Notes under the pieces: model-generated
Database searches by the model: none
Told to the model about the DNA's origin: nothing
Seen by the model: only the letters and a program-made list of their open reading frames with translations
NCBI RefSeq assembly: GCF_024614185.1
Contig: NZ_JAHTLF010000016.1
Span: forward strand, 868,001 to 932,000
From: Nocardioides carbamazepini
GTDB taxonomy: Bacteria; Actinomycetota; Actinomycetes; Propionibacteriales; Nocardioidaceae
Direction: 5' to 3'
DNA: 64,000 nt
Shown: piece after piece, positions 18,165 to 26,723 of the stretch
How positions within the stretch are numbered: the stretch's first letter is position 1
How the letters are laid out: each line of letters opens with the position of its first letter
Made by a program: the position numbers and the translations under genes

Positions 18165-20420
18165 ATGTCAGCCGACCCGCCGCCACGGGTCGCCGCGTGG
18201 CGGCGCCGGGTGGTGGCGGGACGGCAGCCGATGGTGACCGCGTTGGTGGTACTCACGCTGCTGCTGCAGGTCGGCGAGTGGTGGTCGGTCGCCGCGGCGC
18301 ATCCGGTAGGCACGGGGATCGGCGCCGGGCTGGTCACCAGCGGTTCGTTCGCCGCCGTACTCGCCCACCGCCGTGCGGCCCGACTCGCGGTGGGTTGGCA
18401 TGCCGGCGTCGTGTTGTTGCTCGGCACCGCCGTCGTCGCGGCACCCTGGTTGACTCCGCCGGAAACGTGGTCGACGTCGTGGTGGCCACTCACCACGGCC
18501 ACGCTCCTGGGTTGCGTCCTGATCATCGACGGGATGGCTCGCGAGTGGAGCTTTCTCGTGGGCTGCTTGCCGCTCGTCGTCGCGACGGTCGGCATGTTCT
18601 GCACTCGGCCGTCCGACGGGGGCGCCCCCATAGGCGCGGTGGTGACCAAGCCTGCCCATCATTTCGCCATGGTCGCGGTCTGTGCCGCCGTGCTGTGGGC
18701 AATCGCTCACGTGGCCGATCTTGTTGATCAGGCCGACCTTCCCGGTGCCGCCGAACGGCTAGCGGCGGCGCACGTGGCTGCGCTACGCCGGGCCCGACCA
18801 GAGGCTGCGCGCCAGGTGCACGACCATGTGCTCCCGGTGCTGCAGATGGTGGCAATGGACCGGGCGGATGTCAGCGCGCGGGCGTGCCGCGAGACCGCAT
18901 CTGCCCTCCATCGCCGGCTCGATGGCGATGCGGATGAGGGCGCGGAGGCGGACCAGAGATCCGGCCAGGGGATCGGCGAGCTGGTCTCCGCCGTGGTGGC
19001 GGCGCATGCCGGCGCGCTCACGGTCCGGGTGAGCGGCTCGTCGGTGGTGATCGTGCCGCGGGTGATCGGCGCGGCGATGGCCGCGGCGCTCGCCGAGGCG
19101 CTGCGCAACGTGGCTCGACATGCCGACGTGCGGGTCGCTGTGGTGGAGATCAGCAGTCCGTTTCCGCTGTCGGCCGGTGTGCGGGTCCGGGTGATCGACG
19201 AAGGTCGCGGCTTCGACGTCGCGACGGTCCCTGACGACCGCCGCGGCGTCACCAGCTCGATCCGCGGCCGGATGCGGGCCGTTGGAGGCACGGCAACGGT
19301 TCGCTCCGGGCCGGGCAGAGGCACCGTCGTGACTCTCAGCTGGCGCCCACCGGCCGCGCCGCGGACGGGAACCGCTCCGCCGGGGCTCGGCGTGGCATCG
19401 GTCCGTTGGTTGCTGTGGCCCACGGCCGTGCACCCCCTGGCCAATCTGATCGCCGTTGTGGGTGCGGCCGACGGACTGCGTCGGCCGGCATGGGGACTCG
19501 CTGGCGCCGCAGGGATCGTGGTCGCCGTTCTGGCCCTCATCTGGTGGATCCCATGGCGTCGGCTGTCGGGGGCGGGCACCGCGCTGTTCGCCGTCTGGAT
19601 GGTCGCCTCCGTGGCGGTGGCCGGTGCAGCAGTGCCGACGAATGCCAGTGACCCGGGGCTTTTCGGCACGGGATCCTCGGCAGCGGCCGTGGTCGCCGTG
19701 GTGTGGGCAGTGCGGCCTCGATGGCAGGCCCTGGCCGTCGGAGCTGCCCTAGCCTGCACCGTGTTGGGTGTCCTGGCGACACGATTCGAGTGGTCGTCGG
19801 CATGGTGGGTGATTCTGGCCGCGCCGCTCATCGGTGCCGGCGCTGGTGCCGTGATGGGTGCACTCATCCGTCGAGCCGGCGAGGAGGTGCAAGCCGCGGA
19901 GGCTATGTCCGGTGACCGGTGGGCAGCCGACAACGACTCGATCCTGCGGCGCTTCGTGACCGACCTGGACCCTACTGCTCCGGCGCTGCTCGACGGTCTG
20001 GCAGCGGGATCGATCAACTCTGCTGACGATCGGGTGCGTCGTCAGGCGGCAGCGACAGAGCAACGACTCCGCGAAGGACTGACATTCGCCGCGTTGCCGG
20101 CCACCCGTCGCGCCGTGAATGCGGCGCGTGACCGGGGCATCGCCGTCGCCGTACACCTCGCGGCCGAGCTGGACACCGACACGGACCGCACACTGGCTCA
20201 GCTCGTCGCGACTGCGACCGAAAGCAGGCCGCCAGTGCGCCTGACCGTGACGGCACGTCGCCGCGGATCGGGGTGGCGGCTCTCGGTTCTGGGAGTCGAC
20301 GCTCACGGCGGGACTGATCAGCAGGTCCTCACGGTGGAGCCTCGCCACGCTCCCGCCGCAGAGTCGGTGCATCAGCCGACTTGGCAAGGGCCCGCGGACA
20401 GCGAAGGATGGGCGGTGTGA
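18165..20420 (+). CDS. cassette B: histidine kinase paralogue
   Basis: A 751-residue paralogue of the 11313 kinase with the same order: membrane block (~22-185), phosphoacceptor (RQVHDHVLPVLQ, His219), ATPase core (AEALRNVARHA, VIDEGRGFDVA, RMRAVGGTATV), second membrane block (~410-570) and a C-terminal degenerate-looking domain. The catalytic residues are kept. It carries an extra acidic stretch (DGDADEGAEADQRSG) between the H-box and the ATPase domain. Codon third positions are visibly less G/C-biased than in copy A and the neighbours, which suggests separate acquisition or relaxed selection. ATG 18165 follows AAGGA. It overlaps its regulator by GTGA. Confidence 0.85.
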   Translation: MSADPPPRVAAWRRRVVAGRQPMVTALVVLTLLLQVGEWWSVAAAHPVGTGIGAGLVTSGSFAAVLAHRRAARLAVGWHAGVVLLLGTAVVAAPWLTPPETWSTSWWPLTTATLLGCVLIIDGMAREWSFLVGCLPLVVATVGMFCTRPSDGGAPIGAVVTKPAHHFAMVAVCAAVLWAIAHVADLVDQADLPGAAERLAAAHVAALRRARPEAARQVHDHVLPVLQMVAMDRADVSARACRETASALHRRLDGDADEGAEADQRSGQGIGELVSAVVAAHAGALTVRVSGSSVVIVPRVIGAAMAAALAEALRNVARHADVRVAVVEISSPFPLSAGVRVRVIDEGRGFDVATVPDDRRGVTSSIRGRMRAVGGTATVRSGPGRGTVVTLSWRPPAAPRTGTAPPGLGVASVRWLLWPTAVHPLANLIAVVGAADGLRRPAWGLAGAAGIVVAVLALIWWIPWRRLSGAGTALFAVWMVASVAVAGAAVPTNASDPGLFGTGSSAAAVVAVVWAVRPRWQALAVGAALACTVLGVLATRFEWSSAWWVILAAPLIGAGAGAVMGALIRRAGEEVQAAEAMSGDRWAADNDSILRRFVTDLDPTAPALLDGLAAGSINSADDRVRRQAAATEQRLREGLTFAALPATRRAVNAARDRGIAVAVHLAAELDTDTDRTLAQLVATATESRPPVRLTVTARRRGSGWRLSVLGVDAHGGTDQQVLTVEPRHAPAAESVHQPTWQGPADSEGWAV
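20363..20385 (+). repeat. 23-bp sequence shared with cassette A (copy 2)
   Basis: Identical over 23 bases to 13457-13479, again encoding SVHQPTW at the kinase C-terminus just before the regulator start. Sequence on both sides differs between copies, although a GAAGGAT ribosome-binding segment recurs about 15-20 bases further on in each. Confidence 0.7.
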
Positions 20421-21136
20421 ACGCCGACGTGCCTCCCGGGCTGGCGGCTACCGCCGGTGACGAGCCGATGGCGATCGTCGCCGTCGACGATCATCCGGTG
20501 GTGCTCGAGGGCCTGCGCTCGGCGCTCGGACGCAGTGGTTTCCCGTTTGACTGGCTCGGCTCGACGAGCACCGCGCGCGACCTGGTCGCCTTGCTCGACA
20601 ACGCCGCTCGCCCCGCCACGCTGGCGTTGGTCGACCTGCACTTGGGTGACGCTGGCGATACCCACGACCTGATCGGGACGCTCACCGGTCGTGGCGTCCG
20701 CTGCGTGGTGCTGACGAGCGAGAGTCGTCCCGTACCCCTGCGACGCGCGGTCGAGGCCGGTGCTGTCGGTCTCATTCTCAAGTCCGACCCCATCGAGCAG
20801 ATCGTGTCGGTTCTCGAGCAGGTCGAGGAGGTAGGACTGGCCACGTCCAGCGAGCTGGCGCATGCCTTGGTCACCGACGATCAGATGTGCGCCCGCCTCG
20901 CGCCGCGGGAGCTCGAAGTGCTGCAACTGCTGTCCGACGGGCACACCCGCCGCTCAATCGCCCGCTCGTTCGACCCGCCCATCTCGGAATCGACGGTCTC
21001 GACGTACGTCGAGCGGGTCTTCCAGCAGTACCGCTTGCTGGGACGCACCGTTCGCAACACGGTCGAGGCGGTCCGCGAGGCCGCCGCCGACGGCTATTTC
21101 GCGGTTCGACCAGGGTCCCGCAGGGACGGGACTTGA
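20417..21136 (+). CDS. cassette B: LuxR-type response regulator
   Basis: A 239-residue paralogue of the regulator at 13511. The receiver has D24-D25, phosphoacceptor D73 (LALVDLHLGD), VVLTSES and LILKSD. The HTH region LAPRELEVLQLLSDGHTRR ... SESTVSTYVERVFQQY is almost identical to copy A, including the recognition helix, so both should bind the same DNA. The N-terminus is about 12 residues longer. GTG 20417 overlaps the kinase stop and has AAGGA eight bases upstream; ATG 20408 is possible but too close to that site. Most differences from copy A lie in the receiver between residues ~38 and 70. Confidence 0.88.
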   Translation: MNADVPPGLAATAGDEPMAIVAVDDHPVVLEGLRSALGRSGFPFDWLGSTSTARDLVALLDNAARPATLALVDLHLGDAGDTHDLIGTLTGRGVRCVVLTSESRPVPLRRAVEAGAVGLILKSDPIEQIVSVLEQVEEVGLATSSELAHALVTDDQMCARLAPRELEVLQLLSDGHTRRSIARSFDPPISESTVSTYVERVFQQYRLLGRTVRNTVEAVREAAADGYFAVRPGSRRDGT

Positions 21137-21278
21137 GGCCGTGGCGCGCGTCGGTGAATCTGCCGACAGGACAATGACCGACCTGACGACCGGTCCCGGC
21201 TCGACGTATCGTCGCGGCGTTCAGTCAATCTCGCTCGCGGAGGCGTTGCCGGCCGTGGGTGCACCGGAAGGGAAGCCC

Positions 21279-21644
21279 ATGCGCTCCACGTCCCGCTCAA
21301 TCAGGGTCGTCATGACCACCGTGATCGGCGTCGCCGCCCTGTTCTTCGGCGCACCGACCGTGCCGACTGCTCATGCCGGTGACGACACCGGGGGCTACAA
21401 CACACCGACCTCGTGTCGAACCGCGGTCCACGACGGCTGGTGGCAGGACTACGGTCAAGTGACCTGTTGGGTGCCCTCGCCAGCGAGGTCCTGGTCTGTC
21501 AACGTGTATGTGGGTGTCCGGTGCTCCGGCTCCTGGGACACCAGGTCCGTCTACGGCCCCAACATCCGCACCAGCGGTGCGACCTCCCGGGCGACCTGCC
21601 CGCCGGGCTACGTCGCCACGGGCGCTTGGTACTACTACCGTTGA
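21279..21644 (+). CDS. cassette B: small secreted cysteine-containing protein
   Basis: A 121-residue preprotein with a signal peptide (hydrophobic VVMTTVIGVAALFF core) and a likely cleavage after AHA at residue 33. The mature ~88 residues are rich in Trp, Tyr and Ser, contain four cysteines (C46, C63, C82, C107) that could form two disulfides, and end AWYYYR. ATG 21279 follows GGAAGGGAAG. It is not an obvious sequence homologue of the cassette A protein, but it shares its place, size, signal and a TCW/SCW motif followed by Pro. The family is unknown. Confidence 0.72.
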   Translation: MRSTSRSIRVVMTTVIGVAALFFGAPTVPTAHAGDDTGGYNTPTSCRTAVHDGWWQDYGQVTCWVPSPARSWSVNVYVGVRCSGSWDTRSVYGPNIRTSGATSRATCPPGYVATGAWYYYR

Positions 21645-21710
21645 CGCACACATCTTGCCGGCGGAGACGTGGCGCGAGGCGCTCTGTTCGTAGCGGGCCC
21701 GCGGGATCTC

Positions 21711-23399
21711 CTACTCCGCGGAGCGCACCCGGATGCCGCTGACGGGCACGGTCACGGTGCCGCCCGGGTCGGTGAAGAAGTCGTTGCCCTTGTCGTCGAC
21801 CACGATGAACGCGGGGAAGTCCTCGACCTCGATCTTCCAGACCGCCTCCATGCCGAGCTCGGGGTACTCGATGACCTCCTGGCTCTTGATGCAGTCCTGG
21901 GCGAGCCGCGCCGCCGGCCCGCCGATCGAGCCGAGGTAGAAGCCGCCGTACGCGTCGCACGCCTCGGTGACCTGCTTGCTCCGGTTGCCCTTGGCCAGCA
22001 TGACCATCGAGCCGCCCGCGGCCAGGAAGGACTTCACGTAGGAGTCCATCCGCCCGGCGGTGGTCGGGCCGAACGAGCCGGACGCCATGCCCTCGGGGGT
22101 CTTGGCCGGGCCGGCGTAGTAGACCGGGTGGTTCTTGAGATAGTCGGGCATCTCCTCGCCGGCGTCGAGGCGCTCCTGGATCTTCGCGTGCGCGATGTCG
22201 CGGGCGACCACGAGCGGGCCGGTCAGCGAGAGCCGCGTCTTGACCGGGTACGACGACAGCTGGGCGAGGATCTCGCTCATCGGCCGGTTGAGGTCGACCT
22301 TGACGACCTCCCCGCCCGAGATGTCCTCGGCGACACCCGCGTCGGGCATGTACTGCGCCGGGTCGGTCTCGAGCTGCTCGAGGAACACGCCGTCGGCGGT
22401 GATCTTGCCGAGCGCCTGGCGGTCGGCCGAGCAGGAGACGGCGATCGCGACGGGGCAGGAGGCGCCGTGGCGGGGGAGGCGGACCACCCGCACGTCGTGG
22501 CAGAAGTACTTGCCGCCGAACTGGGCGCCGATGCCGAAGGACTGGGTCAGCTTGAAGACCTCCTCCTCCAGCTCGAGGTCCCGGAAGCCGTGCGCGCTCA
22601 TGGAGCCCTCGGTCGGGAGGTTGTCGAGATAGTGCGCCGAGGCGTACTTCGCGGTCTTGAGCGCGAACTCCGCCGAGGTGCCGCCGATGACCACGGCCAG
22701 GTGGTACGGCGGGCAGGCGGCCGTGCCGAGCGAACGGATCTTCTCGTCCAGGAACTCCAGCATCCGCTTGGGGTTCAAGACGGCCTTGGTCTCCTGGAAC
22801 AGGAAGGACTTGTTGGCCGAGCCGCCGCCCTTGGCCATGAAGAGGAACTTGTACTCCGGCCCCTTCTCGCCCTGCGCGGTGGAGTAGAGCTCGATCTGGG
22901 CCGGAAGGTTGGTGCCGGTGTTCTTCTCCTCGTACGTCGTCAGCGGGGCGAGCTGGCTGTAGCGCAGGTTCAGCTTCGTGTAGGCGTCGTACACGCCCTT
23001 GCTGATCCACTCGCCGTCCTCGGCGCCCGTGAGCACGCCCTCGGACTTCTTGCCCATCACGATCGCGGTGCCGGTGTCCTGGCACATCGGCAGCACGCCG
23101 CCGGCGGAGATGTTGACGTTCTTGAGCAGGTCGAGCGCGACGAAGCGGTCGTTGCCCGAGGCCTCGGGGTCGTCGATGATCTTGCGCAGCTGCGCCAGGT
23201 GCGCGGGCCGCAGGTAGTGGCTGATGTCGTGCATCGCCTCGGCGGTGAGCCGCTGGATGGCCGCCGGATCGACCCTGAGGAAGGTCTGGCCGTCGGGGCC
23301 CTCGACGGTCTCGACGCCCTCCTTCGTGAGCAACCGGTAGGGCGTGTCGTCCTTGCCGGTGGGGAGGAGGTCGGAGTATCGGAACTCAGCTTCAGCCAC
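21711..23399 (-). CDS. class I (iron-sulfur) fumarate hydratase
   Basis: A 562-residue single-chain class I fumarase, oxygen-sensitive and [4Fe-4S]-dependent. Recognisable parts are [18 protein letters not shown] with a cluster cysteine, [31 protein letters not shown], and in the C-terminal domain [13 protein letters not shown] with [14 protein letters not shown]. The start is GTG 23399 ([15 protein letters not shown]); the longer frame upstream is not coding. It converges with the cassette B secreted gene. Together with fumC, 5 kb away, it gives the cell both iron-dependent and iron-free isoenzymes. Confidence 0.95.
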   Translation of the reverse strand: MAEAEFRYSDLLPTGKDDTPYRLLTKEGVETVEGPDGQTFLRVDPAAIQRLTAEAMHDISHYLRPAHLAQLRKIIDDPEASGNDRFVALDLLKNVNISAGGVLPMCQDTGTAIVMGKKSEGVLTGAEDGEWISKGVYDAYTKLNLRYSQLAPLTTYEEKNTGTNLPAQIELYSTAQGEKGPEYKFLFMAKGGGSANKSFLFQETKAVLNPKRMLEFLDEKIRSLGTAACPPYHLAVVIGGTSAEFALKTAKYASAHYLDNLPTEGSMSAHGFRDLELEEEVFKLTQSFGIGAQFGGKYFCHDVRVVRLPRHGASCPVAIAVSCSADRQALGKITADGVFLEQLETDPAQYMPDAGVAEDISGGEVVKVDLNRPMSEILAQLSSYPVKTRLSLTGPLVVARDIAHAKIQERLDAGEEMPDYLKNHPVYYAGPAKTPEGMASGSFGPTTAGRMDSYVKSFLAAGGSMVMLAKGNRSKQVTEACDAYGGFYLGSIGGPAARLAQDCIKSQEVIEYPELGMEAVWKIEVEDFPAFIVVDDKGNDFFTDPGGTVTVPVSGIRVRSAE

Positions 23400-23431
23400 G
23401 GCTACCGAGGATATCGCCGTGGGGGAACGCA

Positions 23432-23469
23432 CGAGGGGCCGGGCCGCCTGCTGGCGACCCGGCCCCTCG
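23432..23469 (-). terminator. strong hairpin after the secreted-protein gene
   Basis: Arms CGAGGGGCCGGG (23432-23443) and CCCGGCCCCTCG (23458-23469) pair perfectly over 12 bp with a 14-base loop. Read on the minus strand it begins 19 bases after the stop of the 23489-24754 gene and lies 33 bases before the fumarase start. It therefore separates two same-strand genes. There is no T-run. Confidence 0.7.
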
Positions 23470-23488
23470 CGACCGGTGCGGAGCGCGA

Positions 23489-24754
23489 TCAGTAGATGAT
23501 CGTGCTGGCCTGGCCGATCTCGATCACGGCGCCGACCGGCAGGCCGGCGGTGGAGGTGTCGAGCGTGATCTTCAGGGCGTAGATCTGGTTCGCGCGGATC
23601 GACTTGTTGACGACCTGCTTGTTGATCTCCACCTTGCCGAGGTTGGCGATCTTGAGCGTGGTGTTCGGCGAGACGTCGATCGGGATGGACTTCCCGGCGA
23701 TGACCAGGTTGACCAGCGTCATGTTCATGCTGCCGGTCCACTGGGTCCCGACCCGCTTGCCACTGGCGCTGACCCCGATCGCGTCGGCCTTGATCAGGCC
23801 GCCGAGGAGGTTGAGCCCGGCCAGCTGGTTGGTGTTGACGATCTCGGCGTCCTTGCCCGTCTTGCTCGACGTCGAGGTCGACGTGATGGCGCCGAGGTTG
23901 AGCAGGCCCGGGACGGTCACGCTCGCGGTGCTGTTGCGCAGCGTGCGGCCACCGCTGGACGAGAACGGGACACCGATCTGCGCGGTCGGGTCGCTGACGA
24001 TCTTGATGTCGGAGCCGACGTTGGCCGCGATCCGGGTCCCGTAGGCATTGCCGCCGAGGATGGCGCCGGCGTTGTCGTTGACGTGGATCAGGCCCTGGCT
24101 GACCGGGTTGACGAGGACCGTCGTACCGATGTCGAAGCCGCCGATCGGCTTGAGCAGCTGGACGGCGAGCGCCCAGTTGACGGCGATCGCGCCGTTGCCG
24201 TCCTGGCCGGACATGTCGTAGTTGAGGCTGACGGTCGCCACGCCGGGGACGGTCACGGCGAAGTTCTTGGGGATCTTCACCGGCAGGTCGATGCCGATGA
24301 TCTTGATGCCCAGCAGCTCGGAGTTGCCGGTGTGGGTGACGGTGCCGTTGGCATGTCCGGTCGTGACCGACGTGGTCTCGATCGCGTCGACCTTGATCAG
24401 GCCGTTCAGCAGGCTGACGCCGGCGGTACGCGCCCAGGAGGTCAGGGTCGTGCCGGCGCTGGAGTAGTCAGCGGTGGTCTTGGTCTGGGCCGCGCCGATG
24501 GTCAGCAGCTGGCTGACCTGGCCACCGACGGTGCTGTTCTCCGAGACGCGGGAGAAGTTGCCGCCGGACACGCCCGTCTGGGCGGTGAGGTCGGACTGGA
24601 CGACGCCCCCGATCGCCTTGACGTAGGTCGCGCCGGTCGCGGCGTTGTAGGCCCAGCCGGTGGTCTCTGCCGCGTGGGCAGGTGCCGGAACGGCGACAAG
24701 GCCGACACCCAGCAGGGTGAAGGCGACAAAGGAGACGAATTTCCGCACGTTCAC
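23489..24754 (-). CDS. secreted choice-of-anchor-P-like protein
   Basis: A 421-residue exported protein with a 28-residue signal peptide ([18 protein letters not shown] ... PAHA). The mature part is rich in Thr, Ser, Gly and Asn with alternating hydrophobics, typical of beta-rich surface proteins. It contains two related modules: [18 protein letters not shown] near residue 115 and [18 protein letters not shown] near residue 325, each followed by ~60 similar residues. No sortase or other anchor motif is seen at the C-terminus ([10 protein letters not shown]). GTG 24754 is used because it directly starts the signal peptide. I believe this is the choice-of-anchor P family. Its role is unknown. 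Confidence 0.75.
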   Translation of the reverse strand: MNVRKFVSFVAFTLLGVGLVAVPAPAHAAETTGWAYNAATGATYVKAIGGVVQSDLTAQTGVSGGNFSRVSENSTVGGQVSQLLTIGAAQTKTTADYSSAGTTLTSWARTAGVSLLNGLIKVDAIETTSVTTGHANGTVTHTGNSELLGIKIIGIDLPVKIPKNFAVTVPGVATVSLNYDMSGQDGNGAIAVNWALAVQLLKPIGGFDIGTTVLVNPVSQGLIHVNDNAGAILGGNAYGTRIAANVGSDIKIVSDPTAQIGVPFSSSGGRTLRNSTASVTVPGLLNLGAITSTSTSSKTGKDAEIVNTNQLAGLNLLGGLIKADAIGVSASGKRVGTQWTGSMNMTLVNLVIAGKSIPIDVSPNTTLKIANLGKVEINKQVVNKSIRANQIYALKITLDTSTAGLPVGAVIEIGQASTIIY

Positions 24755-24788
24755 GGGACCCCATTCCCATCCGTGTTGGTTGTATGAA

Positions 24789-24806
24789 TTTGCCCCCCAA
24801 GGCAAA
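24789..24806. promoter_or_regulatory. 6-bp inverted repeat upstream of the secreted-protein gene
   Basis: TTTGCC (24789-24794) and GGCAAA (24801-24806) flank CCCCAA, 35 bases upstream of the GTG at 24754 in the divergent gap. This could be an operator or a 5' UTR hairpin of the secreted-protein mRNA. A second small repeat (TTCCC/GGGAA, ~24843-24854) follows toward the FAD oxidoreductase. Confidence 0.4.
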
Positions 24807-24920
24807 CCACCCCGGACAGCGCTGAACGAGCCGGGAGAGCGTTCCCGAGGGAATCAACGAGGAGTCACCCAGAAGGTCACGGCCCGGGCATATTCGGACG
24901 GAGGTGGCCGTTCCTTCCCC

Positions 24921-26012
24921 GTGGACGTGTACGACGCGGTGGTGATCGGGGCCGGCCAGGCCGGGCTGTCGGCGTCCTTCCACCTGGCCCGGCTCGGTGT
25001 CGACCACGTCGTGCTCGACGCCGACGACGGCCCCGGGGGCGCCTGGCAGCACCGGTGGGACTCGCTGTCGATGCACGACGTCCACGGTGTGGCCGACCTG
25101 CCCGACGCGCCCGCGCCGGGAGACTCCGCCGACCGCGCGAATGTCGTCCTGCCCGCCTGGTTCGGCGACTACGAGCGCACGCACCGGCTCCCGGTCGTGC
25201 GGCCGGTGCGGGTCGATGAGGTGCACGGCGACGGCGACCTGCTCGTCGTCCGTGCAGGGCGGCGGTCGTGGACGACGCGGACGCTCGTCAACGCGACCGG
25301 CACCTGGACCCGGCCGTTCCTGCCGTACTACCCGGGCGCCGAGACCTTCCGCGGGGAGCAGCTGCACACCGCCGACTACCCGGGGCCCGAGCACTTCGCG
25401 GGACGGCGGGTCGTCGTGGTCGGCGGTGGCGCGTCGGCGGTGCAGTTCCTGGGGGAGCTCGCGCCACGCGCGGACGTCGTCTGGGTGACCCGGCGGCCGC
25501 CGGTGTGGCGCGACCACTTCGACGAGAACGCCGGCCGGCACGCGATCGAGCTCGTGCAGGAGCGGGTCCGGGCCGGGCTGCCGCCCGCGAGCGTGGTCAG
25601 CGTGACCGGACTCGCCCTGCGACCGCAGGAGCAGGAGGCTGCCCGGCTGGGGGTCTACGAACGGCGGCGGTCGATGTTCGCGCGGATCGAGCCGGACGGC
25701 GTGCGCTGGGCGGACGGCGCCTTCGAGCGGGCCGACGTGATCCTCTGGGCGACCGGCTTCCGGCCCGCGGTCGGGCATCTCGCGCCGTTGCGCCTGCGCA
25801 GCGAGCACGGGGGGATCGCCCTGCTGCAGAGCGGAGCCGACGTGCAGACCGCGACGACGGCGCTCCGCGACCCGCGCGTGCAGCTGGTCGGCTACGGCCC
25901 GTCGGCGAGCACGATCGGCGGCAACCGGGCGGGGCGCGCGGCGGCGCTGGCCGTACGTCGCTACCTCGTCGAGCACCCCCTGGAGATCGCCGACGACCGT
26001 GCGCTAGCGTGA
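24921..26012 (+). CDS. FAD/NAD(P)-dependent oxidoreductase, flavin monooxygenase-like
   Basis: A 363-residue flavoprotein with two Rossmann nucleotide sites, VVIGAGQAG (residues 7-15, FAD) and VVVVGGGASA (~163-172, NAD(P)H). It also has the conserved ATGFRP segment near the C-terminus (ILWATGFRPAVGHL). The order matches the flavin-containing monooxygenase / thioredoxin-reductase-like family. The substrate is not readable. GTG 24921 or 24927 is the start; the GGAGGTGG upstream is 13-14 bases off, longer than ideal. It lies just before the thiamine riboswitch but is probably not part of that operon. Confidence 0.8.
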   Translation: MDVYDAVVIGAGQAGLSASFHLARLGVDHVVLDADDGPGGAWQHRWDSLSMHDVHGVADLPDAPAPGDSADRANVVLPAWFGDYERTHRLPVVRPVRVDEVHGDGDLLVVRAGRRSWTTRTLVNATGTWTRPFLPYYPGAETFRGEQLHTADYPGPEHFAGRRVVVVGGGASAVQFLGELAPRADVVWVTRRPPVWRDHFDENAGRHAIELVQERVRAGLPPASVVSVTGLALRPQEQEAARLGVYERRRSMFARIEPDGVRWADGAFERADVILWATGFRPAVGHLAPLRLRSEHGGIALLQSGADVQTATTALRDPRVQLVGYGPSASTIGGNRAGRAAALAVRRYLVEHPLEIADDRALA

Positions 26013-26031
26013 CGCACGACCACCCACGGGA

Positions 26032-26113
26032 GTCCGCGGCAGCGGGCTGAGAGGGAGCTGGAGCCGCTCCGACCGTCACACCTGATCCGGATCATGCCGG
26101 CGAAGGAACGGAC
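26032..26113 (+). promoter_or_regulatory. TPP riboswitch (THI box)
   Basis: The conserved thi-box parts are present: CTGAGAGG at 26047-26054 and CCTGATCCGGATCATGCCGG followed by CGAAGGAA (26080-26108). A closing P1 stem is made by GTCCG (26032-26036) and CGGAC (26109-26113). The AAGGA ribosome binding site for thiE lies inside the aptamer's 3' strand, so bound TPP should directly hide the site and block translation of the first gene. No separate terminator is seen, which supports translational control. Confidence 0.95.
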
Positions 26114-26116
26114 ACG

Positions 26117-26722
26117 ATGAGCGCACTGCCCCAGTTCCCCAGGCTGCACTGCCTGGTCTCGCACGACGACGACCTCTCCCTGCTGCCCGCGCTGGTCGAC
26201 GCCGGCATCGACGGCTTCCAGGTCCGCGACAAGGCGCTGCCGACCGGCGCGCTCGTCGCGCTGACCCGCACGGTCCTCGCCGCGGTCCGGCCGGCCGGCG
26301 TCACGGTCGTGGTCAACGACCGGCTGGACGTCGCCCTGGCGGCGGGAGCGGACGGCGTCCACCTCGGTGCTGCCGACCTCGCCGTCGCCGACGCCCGGCG
26401 GCTCGCTCCCGGGCTGGTGGTCGGCGCGACCTGCCGCACCCGTGCGGAGGTCGCCGCGGCCGCGTCCGACGGCGCCGACTACGCCGGCTTCGGGCCGGTG
26501 TTCGCGACCGACTCCAAGCCCGGCCTGCCCGCCCCGCTGGGTGTCGCGGCGATGACCGACGCGACCGGCCTGCTGCCCCTCCTCGCGATCGGCGGCATCA
26601 CCGCGGGTACCGCGGGCGAGGTGCGCGAGGCCGGGGCGCACGGCGTCGCCGTGATCGGCGCGATCTGGCGACATCCCGATCCGGTGGTGGCAGCGAAGGA
26701 GCTCCTCGCGGCGCTCGCCTGA
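26117..26722 (+). CDS. thiE: thiamine phosphate synthase
   Basis: Joins HMP pyrophosphate and thiazole phosphate to form thiamine phosphate. It is a 201-residue TIM barrel with QVRDKAL (pyrophosphate-binding Arg/Lys), VVNDRLDVALAAGADGVHLG, and GFGPVFATDSKPG, where a Ser/Thr-x-x-Lys loop contacts the substrate, plus the final phosphate loop LLAIGGIT. It is the first gene behind the TPP riboswitch. The second barrel of this kind in the operon (28701) lacks several of these residues, so this copy is the likely true synthase. Confidence 0.93.
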   Translation: MSALPQFPRLHCLVSHDDDLSLLPALVDAGIDGFQVRDKALPTGALVALTRTVLAAVRPAGVTVVVNDRLDVALAAGADGVHLGAADLAVADARRLAPGLVVGATCRTRAEVAAAASDGADYAGFGPVFATDSKPGLPAPLGVAAMTDATGLLPLLAIGGITAGTAGEVREAGAHGVAVIGAIWRHPDPVVAAKELLAALA

Positions 26723-26723
26723 G

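Noticed and set aside
18149-18727. alternative frame overlapping the start of kinase B
   Set aside because: Arg/Gly-rich shadow; the kinase frame has strong homology to copy A over the same bases.
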